A stretch of 64,000 nucleotides of DNA, taken from Warburgia ugandensis. Taxonomy: Eukaryota; Streptophyta; Magnoliopsida; Canellales; Canellaceae. The position numbers and the translations under genes were made by a program. Within the stretch, counting starts at the first letter, position 1. The number at the start of each line of letters is the position of its first letter. The notes below the pieces were generated by a model. The model was not told the origin of the DNA. It made no database searches and saw only the letters and a list, made by a program, of their open reading frames with translations. This document shows, piece after piece, positions 11,919-23,728 of the stretch. The stretch covers positions 27,177,445 through 27,241,444 of the forward strand of contig CP141132.1 of the NCBI GenBank assembly GCA_035236585.1, written 5' to 3'.

Positions 11919-12296
11919 AGTTTTTTTTAGCTATCTCCAACTATAGCTCTCCCGTTTTTTCTCTTTTTTTTGTTTCTTTTTTGTTTCCTTTTTCTTCTTT
12001 ATTTCCTTTCTCTTTCTTCTTTCCTTACTTGGCCAGCTTTCCTTCTTCACTCCACTACACTCGTTGACTCCACTAGTGTAGGTAGCTCCATCTTCACCAT
12101 CCGAGTCACTTAATTGGCCCTCAGCAACATTGTACCCACAATTGGTCCTTCTCTGATCAACTACTCCATCAATGACATAGTAGCTTGCCGCTTGAATTCC
12201 CTTTATCCAGTTGAGCTATCTCACCAGCATGCCTATTTTCCAAGGATCAACTACAGACAATGAATTCCAATTTTTTGTCTGGTCGTGCAATGCCTC

Positions 12297-14977
12297 TGTT
12301 GTTGTTTTAAATAAAAGTCGCAAGCACATGAATCATTTGTAATAAAGTACTCTAGTGAGGCCAATCCCACGAGGAGTTGGACTAATGTGATGCTAGTGGT
12401 CCCTACTTTAGACTATCTAACCTAGCCAAATTTAAGATATATTTTTAACCTAAACTAGAATTGAAAATTACACATGAAATTGGAAACTAAGCAAAAACAA
12501 GAAACATGCACACTTGAAAACTTTTCTAAACCCATGCACTTTTTTAAATTAAAACTTTCCCAAATTAAAAACTTCAAATTTTATGCCTTTCCTAACGAAA
12601 AAGATTTTTTAAAGTAAAACTTTCCTTGAATGCAATTTATCAACTTTCCTAAACATGAAATTAATAACTAATCTAAGGAAAACATTCTTTAAAAAACTAC
12701 TTTCCTAATCGTGAAAAACTAAGAAAACAAAGCGACCAAATCAACTACTTTAGGAAGTGTGTCAAAATTAATTACTTTCTAAACTAACTAAGACACAAAC
12801 TAATGGAATCTAACTACAACTAAACAAGAGAAATAAAAGAAAAAGTACCACTAACAAACAATGAAAGGACAACTGCCCAAGCATCATGCTTGTAACCCAG
12901 GAATGGTATGCATGATTCATTAGATAGAAGTGGATTTAATCAACTACTTTGGAAAACTAAGCATGCAATCTTATTCTAACATTAACTAGGCTATCTAACA
13001 ATTTCATTAGGCTGCTGAAAAATCAAGTGAACATGAGTTGTATGGCTCTATAAATTAACATAAACCATTCATGAAAAGAAATTCCAGCAGCATTGTAATT
13101 GAACCATTCAATGAATAGAACATGTAAAACATGGAATCAATCACTTCTATTGTATATCAAACATTCAATAACAAAGATAATTAAATGCTAGGCACAAACA
13201 TGAATTGAAAATTCCAACTAACTTCTTTGAATCACATAAAAAATTCATCAACATAATACTCCGTACATGTAATTCAAATGCAAAATTTAATTATGTTACA
13301 ATGAAGTTCTCTTAATCTTAATCTTAATCAATCCTTAATTACAAGCCAATCCTTCTTCAATTGTTTCAATAATCACTCATAAACAAGCATGCTTGAAATT
13401 AAAAGAAAATTTGATGGAATAATACAGTAACAACAAATGGAAACTTAAGCAAACATAGCTAGAAATCAAGAGGGCTAAAAGAGAACAAAGATGCAATGAA
13501 AGGTAAAGGCAAAAACTAGATTCAAGATGACTTCCCTTGGTTGCAACTTCAAGGTAAAACCATCCTTGAATATTAGTTTTAAAAGACAAGAAAGATAAAG
13601 GATAACAAAGCAAACTAGCATGAAAAGAAGTAAATTCAAGGGAAGAGAACAAGGAAGCTAACGAGCCTTCAAAGATGAATCAAACACCCTAAAAAGCCTA
13701 GGTTGAACACTTGAGGGATAAGCACACACCTTGGAAGGGAGTGGCAGCATGCAAGGAGTCCATAAAACAAAAGAAAAAGAGAGGAAAATGGATAAGTAGG
13801 AAGAGGACATTTGCTTTTAAGGGAGGAGGCATCTTCTTCCCTAAGTGAAAAGTTCTATTTTGCTTGGATTTTTTTTGGGTTTTTATGCTTGTTCTCCTTT
13901 TTTCTTTTTCTAGTATGCCTAATGCTAAGGTGTGGAGGGGACTAAAGTAGCTCAATTTGAATGGCTAAGATAGGGGAAAGGCTAGGATTTTCAAAAGAGG
14001 CAAGTGGTGAAAGGTAGTTATCTTAAGGAAGGGGAGTAGGTGGGAGATGCCACCTTTTTAGGAATGGACGTCTCCAAACCACCCCCCCTCAAAAATTGTT
14101 GAACCTCCTGTAGTTTAGGAAAGTGGGTGGGAAAGAGATGGAGGTTGTGAAGTGGAGAATTTTGGTTTTTTAGGAAGTTTCCTAGGAGGTGGAATTTGAT
14201 AGAGTTTTGGAATGATGCAACTCTACAATGGAAATTCGTAGTGCATCTTAAGGGGAAGGCTCTTATCCCCTTGGTCCACATGTCATCTTATTTTAATAGG
14301 ATTTCCCTTAATTGTCTTCAAAATATCTCATGGATAATCTTCTTGAATCTCCTCCAGTCCTGCCTTTCCATTTAGCTTACATTGATGGCTTAGATGACTA
14401 ACTTTGAAGGCTCCATTGGCTAAGCTTCATGGCTACCTTTGGAAGCTTTCTTAGAATGACTTCTTGGCTCAATCCATTGGTTTGAGTGGCTTGAATTCCT
14501 TAGTTTGCCACCTTCTCTCATGGCTAAGGTGACTTAAGTGGCTTTGATGCAAAGGTGGTGGGAATGCATGGCTTACTTCATGGGATCACTTTGGCCTTCT
14601 ATAGCTCCTTTAATTGCATCCATTATTGGTCCATAAGATAATCTTGGCCTTCGGTTTCATGTTGAAGTGATGATTTTGGGGCTTTGACTCAATCTTTTGA
14701 TCTTGATCTTCAATTTCATCCCACTCGATCTTGACCATTGGATCACCATCTTACTTCCTACAAAAAGTAAAAAATCCTAATTAAATCATAGAAAAACATG
14801 ACTAATCACATACTTACCTTGAATTAGCCTTTGGAACTACAAAATATCAAACCTTTTCTACGTTAGGTAAAAAATGCATGTGTTGAATTTTGGTACAAAA
14901 ACTCTAATTTACTCTTTTAAGTTGTAACACATGGGTAGCTAATTGGTTGGTTTTTATGAAAAATTAAATACTTATCA
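12297..14977 (-). mobile_element. 3' LTR of Athila-like element A1
   Basis: On the minus strand it begins TGATAAGTATTTAATT at 14977, directly after a purine-rich tract. It ends with TTTATTTAAAACAACAACA at 12297, giving TG...CA ends and about 2.68 kb. Its start and end match the LTRs at 47102-49764 and 57860-60368, including the end block with GCAAGC(A/G)CATGAATCA and CC(C)ACGAGGAG. It is identified as the 3' LTR because integrase lies upstream on the same strand. The frames inside (for example 13377-13652, 13698-13955, 14018-14281) have no recognisable domain. Confidence 0.8.
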
Positions 14978-14988
14978 CATCCCCCAAC
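14978..14988 (-). other. Polypurine tract of element A1
   Basis: The minus strand reads GTTGGGGGATG immediately before the LTR start. Equivalent GTTGGAGG sequences precede the LTR starts at 49764 and 60399. This primes plus-strand DNA synthesis in LTR retrotransposons. Confidence 0.7.
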
Positions 14989-16799
14989 TAGCATTTTGCT
15001 AGTCCTGAGCAAAACATACAAAAAATCATTTTACAAAAATAAATACAAGGCAGCGCTTTGGTAGGTACTCATAATTGCATTTAAAGCATGCAACAAGATC
15101 TTAAACCCTTAGGTTACCCCTAGTGAACAAGTTAGGCCTCTTGAGGTTTTGAAAATAAATATACCAAAAAAATTCCCTAAGGTTGAGTCCCCTATTTCAT
15201 CTCAGAGAATCTTAATTTATTAACACTCTACTAGTTTTTCACAACTTAATGGATAAGATTGAAAACTTTACGAATCATACACATACTAAAGACATTTCAT
15301 TCTAATTATTTCTTAGAGTACATGTGTGTGTATAGCCATATAAGTCATGACTTCTAAGTGGATATGCTTAAATTATATTAGAAATATGTCTTGACCTCAA
15401 ATTCCTGTAGGTATACTCTTATAAATGAAGCTCTCAGATAAGGGTTTAAACATATTTCTCTCATTATGTGACCAGTATTCAACAAAGCTAATGGTTTACA
15501 TAAATTTTGAAGTGCTAAAGATATAAAGGAAAGTGATCCTTACTAGTGGATGTCTTTACCAAGAATATCAGGGATATTTTACCTTAATTCCTTCTTTTTA
15601 TCTCCACTTAAAGGCTATATTCTACCTAAGATCCATAGGTCTTTAACTAGGACAAAATGTATGCTGGGGTAGGGTTTTGAAAAGAAGGGTATAAGGATTT
15701 AAAAGGGCCAAAATTGAGCAGAGCTCTTTGATGAATATCTATTAGGACACTTTTTGGTTTGAAATGAATATCCTTTGTATACTTGTCTTTTACTTCTTCT
15801 TTTTGTAGTACTTCTTTCTTTTCACTTTTCTTTTTTTGATAATACCCTTCTTTTTCTTTTGACTTCTTTAGAACAAAGATTGCTAATTTTCTCACTTATT
15901 TAACTTTTGTCCTCTTTTAAACTTTTCTACTAACTCTACTAATTTTGAAAATGGAAAATGGTTATATATTTTACTAGTTTTTCTGGGTTAAGGTGAGTGA
16001 GGTTAAGGGAGAAAGCTTAATAATAGGCTTAGAGGGCTAACTAGTGGTCTGGAATATACTGGGTAGGCTTTATGTCTCTAGGCTGAACAAGGTTGGCCTA
16101 TATCATTTCCTAGGTTTCCTAAAGCCTATCAGATTCAATAAATTTTCTAGAAAGAAAGCTATTACTCCTATTTATTTTTGAAGGAAGAGAGTCTCCAAAC
16201 TCATTAGGTTATAGGTCTCTATTAATTTTCCTTAGGGTCCCTAAGTCATACCTCTCTTTTAGTCTTGACTATATGCTGGGTATAAATGGTTTTCGAGAAT
16301 TAACTTTCACAAAATGCTGCAACACATGAATAATAAGCAAAACTAATCATATACACTCCCATTGAGAGGTGAAAATAGTACAAATACTAAATTTTAAACA
16401 TCTAGTTCTCATCATAGTAAGGGAACTCTTCCAAAAATGTTTGTTTTTTTTTAAAAGCTCAAGAAAATTGCAAAACCCTATATGCATCTACAACCCCCAA
16501 CCTAAATGAAATTTTGTCCCCAATGTTTGAAAACAAAGGACTTTATATGGAAAGATGTAGAAGATGGAGATTTTGAAAAAAAAAAAAAAAAACCATTTGA
16601 GTTGCCTTCCAAGGAGTGCTAAGTTTTATGTCTTCAACCAAACATAATGATGAGAGCAATGATAGTAATCTAAGGTGAGTCATGATAATGAGATGCCTCT
16701 AATAGTATCTCATCAGTCTCAAGATTAGGCATCTCAAAGAAAGGTTTTAAGCTCTGATTATTGAATTTTTGGATTCTTCCACCCTTCTCAATGTTGATT
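14989..16799 (-). other. 3' untranslated region of element A1
   Basis: About 1.8 kb without coding remnants lie between the integrase and the 3' LTR. Long blocks match 49773-51440 of element A3 and, in reverse, 24970-25430 of element A2, so the region is conserved within the family. A 17-A run lies at 16576-16592. Athila elements are known for a long region after pol, sometimes with a degenerate env-like frame; I see no such frame here. Confidence 0.65.
16576..16592. repeat. Poly-A run (17 A)
   Basis: Simple run within the 3' region of element A1; on the element's own (minus) strand it is poly-T, so it is not a poly-A tail of A1. Confidence 0.9.
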
Positions 16800-17959
16800 G
16801 CCCATGAGGATAGATTATGCATACCATATAAGGTCCAGTTCATCTAGATCTAAGTTTTCCTAGGAAGAGATGCAATCTAGAGTTATACAATAAGACCCTT
16901 CGTCTAGGTGTGAAGGCTTTTCTTAAGATTTGGCGATCATGTGGAACCTTCATCTAGTGTTTGTATAATCATGCTAAGTCATATACATCTTTCCCAATAC
17001 TTCCAACTCATTGAGTTGAAGTTTATGGTGGGTCCCAACAGAATTGAAGTCAAAATTGAGCTTTTTGATAGCACAATATGCTTTGTGCTCTAACTCTACT
17101 AGTAAGTGACATGCCTTTCCATAGACCAAGTGATAAGTTGACATCTTATAGGGGCTTTATATGCTATACAATAAGCCCACAAAGCGTCGTTAAGTCTCAT
17201 AGATCAGTCTTTCCTACTTGGATTAACTATTTTCTCTAGCACTTTATCTCCCTATTGGATACCTCTACTTTGCCACTGGTTGGAGGGTGGTACAGGGTAG
17301 CTATTCTATGGTTGACACCATACTTTTTCATTAAATTCTCAAATGCTTTATTACAAAAGTGTTTTCCTCCATCACTTATTATGGCTCTTGGAGTACCAAA
17401 CCTTGTAAAGATATTTTCTTTTATGAATTTTACCAAGACTATGTGTTCATTGGCTTTGCATGGTATAGCCTCCACCCACTTGGACATGTAGTCCGCTCCC
17501 ATTAGGATGTAAAGATTCCCAAAAGAATTAGGAAAGGGTCCCATAAAATTTATGCCCCAAACATTAAATGGTTCTACTACAAGGATTGGGTTTAAGAGAG
17601 TCATATGTCTCCTTCTTAGACTACCTAATCTTTGACACCTTACACATGGGGTGAAGTAAGCATGTGCATCCTTAAATATAGTAAGCCAAAAAAATTGCAC
17701 TAGAAAATTTTTGCAGCTATCTTTTTAGAGCTAAAATGGCCCCTAAATGCATGATCATGACAAAAGGAGATGATTTGATTGTGTTCTTATCTGGTATGCT
17801 TCTCCTAATCACCTGATCAGGACAATACTTGAATAAGTACATGTCATCCCAAGTAAAATATCTGTCCTCAGTCAAAAATCTCTTTTTATTTTGTTTGGTC
17901 CAATGATTAGGCATTTTTCTTGTAACAAGATAATTAACAATATCACCATACCAAGGCAA
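16800..17959 (-). pseudogene. pol: Integrase of Athila-like element A1 (defective)
   Basis: Integrase joins element DNA to the host chromosome in the nucleus. The linker before the core reads as one frame at 17717-17959 (DIVNYLV, KMPNHWTKQ, FTWDDMYLFKYCPD). A frameshift follows, then a 154-residue frame (17236-17700) with the end of the zinc motif (CVRCQ, residues 19-23) and the catalytic core. The core has N51 in WGINFMGPF where the first catalytic Asp belongs, D110 in IISDGGKHF and E146 in SGKVEVSN; D110 and E146 keep the 35-residue spacing. After a stop, 16800-17235 holds the broken C-terminal region (KLRSR.TGPY). The lost first Asp and the breaks make it inactive. Confidence 0.85.
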
Positions 17960-18365
17960 CTAGAAAATATGCCATAACTGTTCATCTAGGAAGGATTTAG
18001 TTTTAGGCACGTGATTGCTAGTATGCTCCACCACTAGTCTAGATAAGTGGTTTGTGACAACATTTTTGGAACCTTTCTTGTCCCTAATTTCTAAGTCAAA
18101 CTCTTGTAGCAGTAGTATCCAATGGATCAACTTAGGTTTTGCATCCTTTTTAGAAAGGAGGTACTTTAAAGCTATGTGATCTGAGTACACTATAACATTA
18201 GACCTCAATAAGTAAGTTCTAAACTTATCTAGAACAAACATTATAGCTTAACAACTCTTTCTCTGTGGTCGAATAATTGAGTTGACGTCATTTAGTGTTT
18301 TACTAGCATAATATATTACATGGGAAAGTTTATCAATGTGTTATGCAAAACAGCTCCAATGGTAT
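17960..18365 (-). pseudogene. pol: RNase H domain of Athila-like element A1 (5' truncated)
   Basis: RNase H degrades the RNA template during reverse transcription. The frame 17960-18241 reads [11 protein letters not shown], then [14 protein letters not shown] with a conserved Asp at residue 21, then [15 protein letters not shown] and VVTNHLSRL. In this last motif Asn64 replaces the usual catalytic Asp (DHLSRL). The stretch 18242-18365 continues upstream in broken frames (IDKLSHVIYYASKTLND). The domain stops at 18365, where a family-1 LTR piece begins, so the RT, protease and gag of A1 are gone. Confidence 0.82.
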
Positions 18366-19372
18366 TGTAATGCCCTAGGTTTTTGCAACACTTTTTTTTA
18401 TAATAATAAAAGTGGTAATAATAAATATAGTCAGGATCCCTAATATAAAAATAATTTATTTACTAATATATCAAAAACATTCTTTTGAAAACCCTCGGGT
18501 GTGATATCATTCTCAAAAAACCATCACCAAAATGATTTCAAAATTAATATACCTATGTTGCAAAAAATTTAAACCAAAACCGATATTAAATCCAATATAA
18601 AAAACCAAAGGCACCTTCATTATAAATAATCAGTGTCTAGAAAACATAAAAATATGCCCCAAGGTCTATCCATCATAACATTCCACCATGCTATATAACA
18701 TGTTCACATTATATAATTATCATAATCAAACTTAAATATGTGTACATATATAACCCATAAAGATGAACCTGAAATGGAGTCTATCTAAACACTCACATCA
18801 AACTATCTATCAGAAAAGATAAGAATGGTCCCCACTACTATCACTGTCCTTCCACGTTTTTTCCTTTCCTGTTGTTGCGCTCAGTATCTGAGGCATTGTA
18901 AGATAAAGAAATGCCTCATCAAGCTATTGCTTGTGTAGGTACATAGACATTTAATGTAATGATGATTGTGAAATAAAAAGAATAATCAAATAACAAGAGT
19001 TGATATGAGGGTAAATCACAATATCCATGAAATACAATGCGATAAGTCATGTCAATATGAGTAGCAAAGCATCATGAACAATAAAACATGGATCCCATGG
19101 ATGTAAAGCATGATCTAATAAAATCTCATATGAACATAATGTCAATAGGAGCACCCATGATATGTGGGTCCCACGAGTGTTCCATACACTCGCACAACAA
19201 GCCATGAGTACTCATACCAATCCTCTTAGTGTCATCACACCCAAGCACACAATAATACCTCAATGCACATCATGCATGCATAAAAAACAAGAGTATGTAT
19301 CGTCATGCTGTAGTGGTAATCATACTCCCAAGTCTACCGACTGTCGCTCCCCATTGACACCGTAACGGGAGT
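18366..19372 (-). mobile_element. Family-1 LTR fragment (3' end part)
   Basis: On the plus strand it begins TGTAATGCCCTAGG and follows copy 2 (5801-6660) in order: the TTTTGCAACA block, the GAAAACCCTC.GGTGT block, CATCACACCCAAGCA and the TATG(T/G)ATCGTCATGC block. It breaks near 19372, where a family-2 internal sequence begins. It carries a hairpin at 18889-18918. No coding region is present; the 67-codon frame at 19162-19365 is chance. Confidence 0.7.
18889..18918. promoter_or_regulatory. LTR hairpin, stem TGAGGCATT / AATGCCTCA
   Basis: Nine perfectly paired bases (18889-18897 with 18910-18918) lie at the position matching the 1697-1736 hairpin of copy 1, but the stem sequence differs while pairing is kept. 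Confidence 0.55.
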
Positions 19373-19565
19373 ATGCATCAGAGTACGCAGCGAAAGTGGC
19401 CCTTATAGGTAAGGCCTTGTAGAAGGAACAATAAAAATGATAAATTGAGGTTGAGCCTAGATTTGATTCCTAAGGGGGGAATGCATTCACCAATAAGTTA
19501 TCTAAGAGACAAAATACCTTGAAGAATGGAATTACGAGGACGAAATTCTATTAAGGGGGTAATAA
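19373..19565 (+). mobile_element. 3' internal end of a family-2 element, with polypurine tract
   Basis: The sequence matches 31501-31707, just before the other family-2 3' LTR. It ends with GGACGAAATTCTATTAAGGG and a polypurine tract AAGGGGGT at 19553-19560. The phrase GACGAAATTC followed by a purine run is typical of the 3' end of plant Tekay/Del chromoviruses. Everything upstream in this element has been lost at the 19372 junction. Confidence 0.7.
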
Positions 19566-21382
19566 TGTAATGCCCGAGCAATTTACACTATTTTTAACAA
19601 AAATTGGACATTCTATGAGAAATAAACTGTGTTAAATGTTTTACTTTATTTAAAATAGTAAATGAAGGAATTTCTAAGGAAGTTACGGCCGTTTAAGGAT
19701 TAGGGGCATTTCTGTAATTTAAACAAAAAAACAAAAAAGACAGAAAACGTAGGGGCCATTTTGATAATGGCACCCCATCGTCTTCTTCCTCTAGACTTCT
19801 CAAGAAACCTTGTTTCCAGAGGTTTCTGCCACTGCCAATGGCGGCACCACCATTGGTAGCACCGCCATAGCAAGGCTGTAAAAAGCCCCATCTCCTCCCT
19901 CTTCAAAACACGATTTTTCTGGTCATTTGGGACTGGGGTTTCTGGAAAAAATTGGAAACCCAGTTTCCCTGCGATTTCTGGCAATGGCCAGGCCCAAGTT
20001 AGGCCGGCCATTCTTTTTACCTGTCTCCCCATTCCCCTCTCTTCCCTTTTTTGGTCTTGCTCGACATTGGGGTTTTCCCCCTTCTTTATGGGTTCCGGAC
20101 AACACAGATTTCCGGCAGGCATAAAGGGAAACACACCGCCGGATGAGGGTCGTCCCCGGCTGCCCAGGTAAAGCTTCTCTTTCCCTTCTCTCCGTTTTAC
20201 TTCCCCCAGGCCAGATCCATGCCAGATCTGGTTTTTTCTAGCCAGTTTTCCTAGTCGAAAAACGTCCCAAGCCGGTTCCAGCCGGCACTGTGCGAACAAG
20301 GAATCCTAAGGACACCATGCTTCATGTACGCTTGGGACAGGGTCCCTGGGACGAGTTCCATGCATATGATAGTGGGTACACTATTCCTGGTGCGGCCTTT
20401 GAGTGCACACAGAACATGGGGCACGGGTCCTGGCTCGACCAGGATGCACGGAGTGCCTTGAGAGCTAAGACGCGCCATGCTACACCAAAGGTGCGTCTAT
20501 GCGATGCCATCTAGGACGGGCGTCATAGCGCGTTGCTTGAGCATGCATGTGCGCATGCAAAACACAGTCCCTGGCACGGCCTTTGGGCGCGCGTGCGCGT
20601 GAGGCGGTTATGGTTCAACCAAGATGCATGGGTGTCCTGGGAACTAGGACACGTGGACCTAATGAGACTATAAAGTTAGGATCAAAGGACAATTTACAGA
20701 GTTTAACTATTGAATAGTAGATCTATATCATAGGATCTAGCCTGACAATAAATTAGGCAAGGACCGTGGACCTTAAAAGGCAGATCTAGGGATCTAATGT
20801 CTAAATAGATTGAAATTGATAAGGACTCCTTGTATCCATTCATACCCAGGAATTTATAAATGAGACCCAGGGACGGGTTGAGTGGTGAAGGATGTGACTC
20901 CAGGAAACTTTGAGGTAGGTGCTCTATTGCTACTAGACTTTTTAAAAGAACCCATGATTGTCTTCAGAATGCATGTTTTAAGTTTAAGTTATATGACTTG
21001 TTTAGCATGACTTAATTTTATAAATAAATTCAGCATGTATATGACAAATACATTATGCATAGACATGTTTTGCAAACAATTACATATATTGTATGATTTG
21101 TGAGCATTGAGCTTTTGAAAGATTGCATGTCCTTGAGGGTTACCAAAAGACGCTGGAGTGCCCAAAAGACGCTGGGTAGGCAGTTGTGAGGGCCAGGCAG
21201 TTGTGAGCGACCCAAAGAGGATAGGTTTTGAAAAAGAGGTTTTTGCTTGTTTGATTGTATATGATTTGGGCTAATAAGCTCGTGGGTGCTATGCCGAGAG
21301 GTCTGGGGTGGCCTCCCAGCCTCTACCACTATTAGGTGGAATGGGTACCACGCCCAAAAAGGGCATGTCCCTGCTTCGACTG
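19566..21382 (+). mobile_element. Family-2 3' LTR, left part (copy B)
   Basis: Starts TGTAATGCCCGAGCAA right after the polypurine tract and continues at 24130-24969, where it ends CCCGGGTCGTCACA. Together the LTR is about 2.65 kb. It is split by the inverted LTR 21383-24129. The TATA position of other copies is here CTGTAAAAAG, a mutated form. A splice-donor-like CAGGTAAAG lies at 20165-20173. The middle (20280-20660) is GC-rich and contains an imperfect internal duplication. The 199-codon frame at 19700-20299 on the other strand is not supported by any domain. Confidence 0.8.
21378..21382. repeat. Target site duplication GACTG (left)
   Basis: Identical to 24130-24134 on the other side of the solo LTR 21383-24129. 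Five bases is the usual length for Ty3/gypsy integration. Confidence 0.85.
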
Positions 21383-21745
21383 TGTGACGACCCGGGTTTT
21401 CTCATGCATTTTTAAATGCAATATCTGATTCCTAAGGCGGGATGCTTCCCTATTTGAAAATCATTTTATGAAAACCATGCAATGCAATGGAAAATCTTTA
21501 GTTTTAAACTCATTTTGAAAACCCCGAGTGTCATTTGTTTTCACAACAACCAAAGTAGTTTTTGAAAAACTTAAGAAATCACAAATGTTTTTCCCCAGGT
21601 CTATCCAGTCACAGCACACAGCCCAACTATAAATAAATACAAATACATGTCCAAAGGGTAGAGTGTTTACTTACATGTATGATTGTCTCCTTTTGATCTA
21701 CTTGTTCGTAGCACTAACATAGGCGTCTTCTACTCATGAGTGGAA

Positions 21746-21770
21746 CTATCCTGAAAAATATTAAGGATAG
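21746..21770. promoter_or_regulatory. Conserved LTR hairpin CTATCCT / AGGATAG
   Basis: Seven-base stem with an 11-base loop. It also occurs at 28364-28388, near 33118-33145 and near 36870-36895. It is followed by GAGTATATACTATACTC, itself a 7-bp inverted repeat with a 3-base centre. Position relative to the LTR end matches the family-1 hairpins. Confidence 0.6.
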
Positions 21771-23720
21771 GGTGAGTATATACTATACTCAGTAGGAGTC
21801 TATCGCTACTAGTTTTGCAATGCATGCTATGTTTAAAATCATATGCTCTTAAAAACATGTGCATGTTCGAACAATCATGTCCAATATCGATATCAAAAAC
21901 CATTGCCAAATTGGAATACTAACGACTTAAAGAATCGCACAAACCAAGTTGAAAGTATCATATATATCATAAACATAATGATATGCATAAGATGCTCAAC
22001 TGAATCCAACTCATGGATATCTGGTATGGTATGGTCGACCAACCTCATGTCATGCCATATACAATGCAAGTAAATCCTCAAACCATAGGGTCCAACTATG
22101 CCAATGACCTCGCTGCCGTGTGGTCCCCAGGTACCTAATAACACAGGGTCATATGCCTCCAAGAGACATATGACACTTCGACCCAGTGCCATGACACCAG
22201 TGGTAGCCCCCTGTACCACATGCAGTCGAAGCAGGGATGTTGCCCTTTTTGGGTGTGGTACCCATCCACCTAATAGTGGTAGAGGCTAAAGGCCAACCCA
22301 AACCTCTTGGCATAGCGCCCACGAGCTTATCAGCCCAAATCATATCAGATCAAAGAAGTGAAAACCTCTTTTTCAAAACCTGTCCTCTTTGGGTCCCTCA
22401 CAACTGCCTACCCAGCGTCTTTTGGTAACCCTCAAGGACATGCAATCTTTCAAAAACTCAATGCTCACAAATCATGCAATATATGTATTTGTTTACAAAG
22501 CATATATATGCATAATGTATATGTAAATATTTGCAAAACATATCTATGCATAATGTATATGCAATTATTTGCAAAACATATCTATGCATAAAGCATTTAT
22601 CATATGTATGCTGAATTAAGTCAATCTAAACAAGTTATATAACTTATACTTAAAACATGCATTCTTAAAACGATCATGGCTCTTTTAAAAAGTCTAGTAG
22701 CGATAGAGCACCTACCTCAAAGTCTCCTGGAGTTGCGTCCTTTATCACTTTAACCCGTCCCTGGGTCTCATTTATAAACTCCTGGGTATGAATGTATACA
22801 AGGAGTCCTCATTAATTTTACTCTATTTAGATGTTAGATTGCTAGCTCTGCCTATTGGGTCCAAGGTCCTTGCCTAATTCATTCATTAGGCTAGATCCTA
22901 TGGTGTGGATCTACTATTCCATGGCTAACTCTATAAATTGTCCTCTAATCCTAACTTTAAAGTCTCATTGGGTCCGCGTGTCCTAGTTCCCAAGACACCC
23001 GTGCATCCTAGTTGAACCGCGACCTCCTTACGTGCGTGCACACCCAAAGGCCGTGCCAGGGACCACGTTTTGCATGCGCACCTGCTTGCTTAAGTGACAC
23101 GCTATGACGTGCATCATTGCACAGACGCACCTTGTAGCATGGCGCGTCTCAGTTCCCAGGGCACCCCGTGCACCCTGGTAGAGCTAGGACCCGTGCCCCA
23201 TGTCACGCACGCACCTGAAGGCCATACCTGGGACAGTGTACACACTGTCGTACACCTGGAACCCATCTCAGGGAACCAGTCCCAGGTGCACGTACAGCAT
23301 GGTGTCCCTGGGACGCCTGATTCGTGCAAGACCGGCCTAAGCCGACTTGGAACGTTTTCCGACTAGGAAACCCGGCTGGAAAATGGCTGGGAAAAGGTCA
23401 GATCCGGCATGGATCTTGGCCTGGGGGCACTAAAAATGGAGTGAAGGGAAGGACAGCTTACCTGGGCAGCTTGGGACGCTCTTTTTCCCAGTGGTGGAAC
23501 CCTCTTTTCGTCTGAAACTTACGTTGCTGGAAAACTCGAAGAAGGGGGGAAAATCCCCATTGCTAAGACCGGAAAGAAGAGAGGGAATGGGGAGATGGCC
23601 GGCCCAACTAGGGCTTGGATGTTGTCAGAGATTGCAAAGAGACAGGTTTCCAATTTTTGCCGGAAACCCCAGTCCCAAACGACTAGAAAAAATGCAATTT
23701 TGAAGAGGGGGGAGATGGGG

Positions 23721-23728
23721 TTTTTATA
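23721..23728 (-). promoter_or_regulatory. TATA box of solo LTR copy A
   Basis: The minus strand reads CCTCTATAAAAACCCCATCT, the same as in the other family-2 LTRs (26379, 32109). It is the likely core promoter of the LTR. Confidence 0.6.

Larger units (their letters stand above)
10998..12296. other. Unassigned spacer with simple repeats
   Basis: No LTR family or coding domain was recognised. It holds a short TA run near 11050, a degenerate minisatellite (11495-11775), a second short repeat array (11796-11918) and pyrimidine-rich tracts near 11940-12030. The 100-codon frame at 11442-11744 runs through the minisatellite and is not a gene. This may be the flank into which the neighbouring elements inserted, since LTR ends meet it on both sides. 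Confidence 0.5.

Noticed and set aside
17255-17491. 78-codon plus-strand frame
   Set aside because: Antisense shadow of the A1 integrase core.
19700-20299. 199-codon open frame on the minus strand
   Set aside because: Inside the U3/leader of a family-2 LTR, antisense to it; composition is driven by GC-rich, stop-poor sequence and the frame is broken in sister LTRs.
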